A stretch of DNA of 64,000 nt from Salisapilia sapeloensis (taxonomy: Eukaryota; Oomycota; Peronosporomycetes; Peronosporales; Salisapiliaceae), in NCBI GenBank assembly GCA_023334545.1, contig JAADVB010000033.1, positions 1 to 64,000 on the forward strand, in the 5' to 3' direction. The number at the start of each line of letters is the position of its first letter. Position 1 is the stretch's first letter. The notes under the pieces were generated by a model. That model saw only the letters and a program-made list of their open reading frames with translations. It had not been told where the DNA came from and made no database searches. The position numbers were made by a program, and so were the translations under genes. Positions 59,743 through 64,000 of this stretch are shown here, piece after piece.

Positions 59743-62700
59743 ATGAGTGATTCGGATTCGAGGACGCTACCGATGCTATCATCACCCAAGACTTCTCAGG
59801 AGATGGAGGAGAGCTCGGCGTCGCATATGGAACAGCCAGAGTCACCGGCGTTGATTGAGCATGCTTCTCAGCTCCAGGAGCAGGAGGAACAGGGACCTGT
59901 GAGCCTGCAGCGCACGACTTCGGAAGCGTATAGCGATGACTCGAACGTCCCTCCTTTATCCACGACTGCTTCCATCGTATCCATTTCGCCTTCTGCCGGC
60001 GTGGAAATCGATGGACTCGGGGTTAAAGGGTACTTGAGTATGCGTGACGAAGGTGTGACGTATCATCGGATGAAGCGATCGTACTGCCGTTGCGTCGGTG
60101 TTAATTTCTTCCGTTTCTCTTCTTCTAGCAATGCCAATAACCTCATCGATGCGTCTTTCGGCTCTGAAATCACAAAAGTCGAAGAGTGGGACGGACGAGG
60201 ATTGCTCCATACGTATCGAAATTCATTCAAACTTTCTTTTCGGCATGGATTAGCTTTTAATGTCGACGCTGAGAGCGAAGATGATAAGCACAAGTGGATC
60301 GAGTACATCCGTAGTGCTTTACAAGGATCCACAAGTGCTTCGGCGATTTGGGAGAACCCGAATAAACGAGAGAGAAGTAATAGCGCATCGAATGTCGACG
60401 CATATCCCTTGTCTGCAGGTGGACTTGAATTCATGGGCGGGCGAAAGAAGTCTAGACCAAAGTTCCAGGATAAACCAGTGTGCGTCCATCCTGGATGCAA
60501 CGCTCGGTTCGACTCGACAGGTCGAAGGCAGCACCACTGCCGAAACTGCGGTGGCACTTGCTGCTCCAGTCACAGCAGTCGATTCGCCGTACTGCGTCAC
60601 TTCTTTTTCAACGAACCCGTTCGTCTTTGTGTTTCGTGTTCTCGCGTCCAGCGATTCGCGCTCTGGTTTTCCATGCTCGTCCAACGACTAGCAATCATCC
60701 AACGCACAAGAGGCGTTCTACGACCTCCTATGGAGGTAGGAGAAGAAGATGAGTTGGAAAAGCTCGAAGAACTACTTCATGAAGCTTCCTTTGGTGTCAC
60801 AGACATGATACAATTGCTACACATGCATCGCTTTGGCTACGACAGTACCTATGCACGTCTCGTCCACAAGCTCATGTCGTCCGCAGAGGACAATATGGCT
60901 GACTTTGAGTTCTTCCTACCGCAGCTCTTCCACCTATGGCTCACCATGGACTGGATTAGCAACAACGTCAAGGCTGCGCTGCTCTTCCGTGCCGTCTGCT
61001 TCGCCGCTAGCCTTCACATTCGTCTAGCAAGTAACATCTACTGGCTCGCACGTGCTGCGGTGGACGACAGTTGCGGATGGGGCTTTGGTCAGTCTGAGCT
61101 CTACGTCCCTTCATACCTGTACAATAAGTTTTCTATGTGCAAACTCCTGATGTTGAATCTCGAGATGCAGTTAGCAGGCGATACGTGGAGTTTCAAGCAA
61201 GATCAGGATCTACCTGCTCCATCACATCATCATCAGATGCTATCCGATCTTTTCGATCGATTGCAGACGCTGTTAAAAGAGATGAAACAAACTAGTAAAA
61301 GCTTTCCGTTCGGTCCGATCTGTGAAGCAGTGACGATCTCTTGTATCCCGGCAGAGTTCCTTGATCTATCCGCAGGTACTGAGCAACGACTGCAGCCTAC
61401 GCAGGACAATCGTCGTGTCTTTTACTCGCACATTGGCTTTGTCCAACAGTTGTGTGAAATGACGGAACGACTGCGCTTTATCGAAGTGACAGGGAGGAAG
61501 GCAGCGTTAAAGCAAGAGCTGCTGCAGATGAGTCCACCAGTAGATGCTTTTAATCCTCTCGGTTCATGTCTTGATCCGATGGAAAGCTTCTTATCGATTG
61601 CCAAGTCGGAAGGAACGGTCTTTACTACTCGTGCAAGAGCACCGACGTTGCTCATGTTCGAAGTCCATGCACAGGACGCATTGTCGAATGAAAGCAAGTG
61701 GCTACAGGTCGTGTCTCCTCCTGAAGAAGCAGTCGAAACGTTGCCTGAGGACGCAGAGTATGGTGCAACGACTGTGCTGGATGATACACGCTCTTCGTCT
61801 TCTTCAAATGACGTCATGGCGTCTTCCACAGCCATCGAGATGGCGGCCAAAAGTGACATTGCGCAAGCCTTGTCCATGAGCAACCTAACAGACGCTGGTG
61901 GCGACCAGAGTCATGCTATGGACACATCGGGAGACTGGGGAGGAGACGATGAAGATAAGGATCCTGCTAGCACAACCAACGACAACGATCGTGACGGTCC
62001 TGCCCCCGTAAGTGTCACGATCGTATCTCCGACTCGAGGCAACAAGTCTCGACGTCGAGATCGGTCAGGATCGCTCATGAACTCGGCGACAGACTCGCTC
62101 GAGTCCATGTTAGCTGGATGGAAGGCTGCGTCCTATAAGAATCGACGCAAACGATCGGCAAGTGAAGGCTCTGAAGCTCCGAATGATGCAGACAACCTAG
62201 CTGCTGGCGTCAAGTTTAATGAAGTAGAAAAGTTCCGACAAGATCAGTTCGTGTCGATGGCACAGAATCTTGAACGGAGCTTGATGGAAAGCAATCCGGA
62301 GAGTCGAGGCGTTTTCTCTGGGAAAGAAGCCGTCTCGTGGATGCGACGAAATGAACTTGTGTTGGATCGAGAGCATGCAGTGTGGCTCGGTGGTGAGCTG
62401 CTTGCGAGTGGTGCGTTGGAAATCGTTACTGCTAATCATGAAGGCTTTGAGCCCAGTAGCGACGTCATGTATCGCGTCGCGACGGAGTTCTCTCGACTCG
62501 AGTGTCAAGAGAATGCTCATGGACAGATGTCCAAGTCGTTTAAGAACTCTCGTCCGTTCTCGATGGACATGGAGCATCGACAGACGTCTCTGTCTGCTAC
62601 CTTTTCATCGAACAGACTTTTGAGTCCACATGTACAGCATGAAAAGACAGGAATGGATAAGAGTCAACTCACGGCAGTAGTCGATAGTAAGCTTACAGGT

Positions 62701-63876
62701 ACTCGTGCGACGAATCTATCGAATGCGATTGAAGAAGTGGAAGAAGACGATAATGCTTCGAGTGTGTTTTCACAACCTTCGCATGCGATTTTAGATAACT
62801 TTTCGCCTGATATAACGCTTGCTGCGATGGAATCGATTGAAATCGCGACGCAAGAACAGATTAAAGTGCATGCTGGGTCACCAGAAGGGGAGAGGTTGCA
62901 AGAAGACTTGGCGACGTTGAAAGATCAGGTCGAAGTCGTATGTGAGTACGTTCGGAGCAAACGAAAGAAACGACATAACGCGGTCGAATCTGCTTTTGGT
63001 GAAAGTTTCGAAAACAAGAAAGAGCGCTTGAGAGAGAACTCGCAGCACGTACAGTGGAGCCATACGCCTCGATGGGACTGCACGGCGTTCGTCGTGAAAT
63101 CCAATGATGATTTGCGACAGGAAGTGCTGTGCATGCAACTCATTCGACAGATCCAGGACATCTTCCAAGCTGAGCAATTGCCTCTACGCCTGTTACCGTA
63201 CTCGATCATCGCAACCTCTGGCTCGACCGGTGTCATCGAGTACATCAAGAATGCTACTTCGTTGGATCGACTGAAGAAACGGAGAGGGTACACGTCCTTA
63301 CGCGACCATTTTCTCAAGACGTATGGTAACGTCGAGACACTGGCGTTCAAGACAGCCATGGGGAACTTTGTCCAGAGTATGGCAGCCTACTCTCTCGTGT
63401 GCTACATCCTTCGCATCAAGGACCGACACAATGGAAACATCATGATCGACAGTGACGGACATATTGTCCACATTGACTTTGGTTTCATCCTCGGGATTGC
63501 GCCTGGAGGTCGCTGGAGTCTCGAAACAGCTCCGTTTAAACTCACGGCCGAGATGGTGGAAGCCATGGGCGGCACGCAGTCTGAGTACTTCAAAGCATAC
63601 GTCATCTTCCTCATCCAAGGCTTTGCAGCGTTGCAACGAAACGCCAAGACGTTGCTGCTCATGATCGGTATCATGGCCCAGCAGTCATCTTGTCCGTGCT
63701 TCTTGTCGCAACAACCACAAGCAGTCTTGCGTGATACGGAGAATCTTTTTCGAATGGACGACACGCAAGAAGAGATCGTACAGTACGTCATTGACCTCGT
63801 TCGACGTAGTCATAACAGCTACCGCACGAGGCAGTACGATACATTCCAACGCATGACGAATGGCATTTTGCCATAA
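59743..63876 (+). CDS. PH-FYVE-DEP phosphatidylinositol 4-kinase (type III beta-like)
   Basis: 1377 residues in one exon, ATG at 59743. PH domain at about 93-196 (GYLSMRDEGVTYHRMKR to HKWIEYIRSAL). FYVE finger at about 245-302 (CVHPGC, RRQHHCRNCGG, CVSC). The PI4K-beta-type helical (LKU) region spans about 340-460 (DFEFFLPQLFHLWLTMDWI). A DEP domain spans about 828-918 (VSWMRRNELVLDREHAVWLGGELL). The lipid-kinase domain covers about 1100-1377: VVKSNDDLRQEVLCMQLIRQI, catalytic loop IKDRHNGNIMID (about 1226), activation segment HIDFGFILGIAPGG (about 1245), ending in a helical RMTNGILP. It would make PI4P. Classical PI4KB lacks the PH, FYVE and DEP domains, so this is a lineage-specific fusion. 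Confidence 0.93.
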   Translation: MSDSDSRTLPMLSSPKTSQEMEESSASHMEQPESPALIEHASQLQEQEEQGPVSLQRTTSEAYSDDSNVPPLSTTASIVSISPSAGVEIDGLGVKGYLSMRDEGVTYHRMKRSYCRCVGVNFFRFSSSSNANNLIDASFGSEITKVEEWDGRGLLHTYRNSFKLSFRHGLAFNVDAESEDDKHKWIEYIRSALQGSTSASAIWENPNKRERSNSASNVDAYPLSAGGLEFMGGRKKSRPKFQDKPVCVHPGCNARFDSTGRRQHHCRNCGGTCCSSHSSRFAVLRHFFFNEPVRLCVSCSRVQRFALWFSMLVQRLAIIQRTRGVLRPPMEVGEEDELEKLEELLHEASFGVTDMIQLLHMHRFGYDSTYARLVHKLMSSAEDNMADFEFFLPQLFHLWLTMDWISNNVKAALLFRAVCFAASLHIRLASNIYWLARAAVDDSCGWGFGQSELYVPSYLYNKFSMCKLLMLNLEMQLAGDTWSFKQDQDLPAPSHHHQMLSDLFDRLQTLLKEMKQTSKSFPFGPICEAVTISCIPAEFLDLSAGTEQRLQPTQDNRRVFYSHIGFVQQLCEMTERLRFIEVTGRKAALKQELLQMSPPVDAFNPLGSCLDPMESFLSIAKSEGTVFTTRARAPTLLMFEVHAQDALSNESKWLQVVSPPEEAVETLPEDAEYGATTVLDDTRSSSSSNDVMASSTAIEMAAKSDIAQALSMSNLTDAGGDQSHAMDTSGDWGGDDEDKDPASTTNDNDRDGPAPVSVTIVSPTRGNKSRRRDRSGSLMNSATDSLESMLAGWKAASYKNRRKRSASEGSEAPNDADNLAAGVKFNEVEKFRQDQFVSMAQNLERSLMESNPESRGVFSGKEAVSWMRRNELVLDREHAVWLGGELLASGALEIVTANHEGFEPSSDVMYRVATEFSRLECQENAHGQMSKSFKNSRPFSMDMEHRQTSLSATFSSNRLLSPHVQHEKTGMDKSQLTAVVDSKLTGTRATNLSNAIEEVEEDDNASSVFSQPSHAILDNFSPDITLAAMESIEIATQEQIKVHAGSPEGERLQEDLATLKDQVEVVCEYVRSKRKKRHNAVESAFGESFENKKERLRENSQHVQWSHTPRWDCTAFVVKSNDDLRQEVLCMQLIRQIQDIFQAEQLPLRLLPYSIIATSGSTGVIEYIKNATSLDRLKKRRGYTSLRDHFLKTYGNVETLAFKTAMGNFVQSMAAYSLVCYILRIKDRHNGNIMIDSDGHIVHIDFGFILGIAPGGRWSLETAPFKLTAEMVEAMGGTQSEYFKAYVIFLIQGFAALQRNAKTLLLMIGIMAQQSSCPCFLSQQPQAVLRDTENLFRMDDTQEEIVQYVIDLVRRSHNSYRTRQYDTFQRMTNGILP

Positions 63877-63930
63877 ATGATAAAAAGTAGAGGCAAGAGA
63901 TACCCAGCAACATGTTTCTTTGTTTACACT

Positions 63931-64000
63931 TTAAACGTCGCACGTCGTGTCTTTAAACGGGTTCTTGCTCGACTTCTTTAGCTTGGCGACAGGCATCTTA
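63931..64000 (-). CDS. Possible 3' end of a minus-strand gene, cut by the window edge
   Basis: From the right edge a minus-strand frame reads KMPVAKLKKSSKNPFKD and ends at TAA (63931-63933). The basic composition and a position 54 bp beyond the PI4K stop fit the tail-to-tail spacing seen for other genes here. Only 23 codons are visible, and another frame in the same stretch is also open, so the call is weak. Confidence 0.3.
   Translation of the reverse strand, partial: KMPVAKLKKSSKNPFKDTTCDV

Noticed and set aside
1-64000. CRISPR arrays, bacterial operons or insertion sequences
   Set aside because: The gene content, spliceosomal introns and tRNA arrangement are eukaryotic; no regularly spaced repeats or transposase genes are present.

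Overview
The window looks like a gene-dense piece of an oomycete (water mould) nuclear genome. The grounds are lineage-typical proteins (START-FYVE, a PH-FYVE-DEP lipid kinase, a FYVE plus trypsin-like fusion, a membrane-anchored class III cyclase), a plant-type SPIRAL1 protein, introns mostly 50-80 nt long, and intergenic gaps often under 150 bp. A compact, AT-leaning biotroph genome such as Albugo or a downy mildew would fit, but that is inference. Introns mostly start GTAC and end TAG. All multi-exon models were assembled by hand from GT..AG boundaries that keep the reading frame and restore conserved domains; exon coordinates are in the entries.

Layout. 1-923: left copy of a dispersed repeat and gene-free DNA. 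0.9-13.7 kb: QSOX, a coiled-coil protein, a JMJD4-type hydroxylase, FANCE, an RME-8-like protein ending in a degenerate cytochrome b5 domain, and START-FYVE. 13.7-15.7 kb: AT-rich and nearly empty. 15.7-24.7 kb: EHD-like GTPase, RRP9, SPIRAL1-like, a Cys/His protein, Rab GDI, ARP4, a PX protein and a small membrane protein. 24.8-25.7 kb: tRNA-Met and the second repeat copy. 26-33.7 kb: RBR ligase, mevalonate kinase, kinesin-14, pyrroline-5-carboxylate reductase. 34-41.1 kb: ABHD13-like hydrolase, TKL kinase, MED17, FYVE-SAM-protease. 42.3-52.2 kb: MYND protein, GatA, ribosomal protein eL28, FHA/Sfi1-like protein, CENP-X/MHF2, ribokinase, cyclase. 52.2-54.5 kb: gene-poor stretch with tRNA-Ile, tRNA-Asn and tRNA-Gly. 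54.5-64 kb: Tim22, vasohibin, PH-PX protein, PH-FYVE-DEP PI4-kinase, and perhaps the 3' end of another gene.

There is no operon and no single pathway; most genes are housekeeping. Three themes recur. Phosphoinositide and membrane traffic: START-FYVE, PX, PH-PX, FYVE-protease, PI4K, EHD, RME-8-like, Rab GDI. Microtubules: kinesin-14, SPIRAL1-like, vasohibin, Sfi1-like. Fanconi/replication-fork repair: FANCE and MHF2. Many neighbours are convergent, with stop codons 8-90 bp apart. The most unusual architectures are the RME-8-like/cytochrome b5-like protein, the FYVE-SAM-trypsin-like protein, the FHA/Sfi1-like protein and the PH-FYVE-DEP PI4-kinase.
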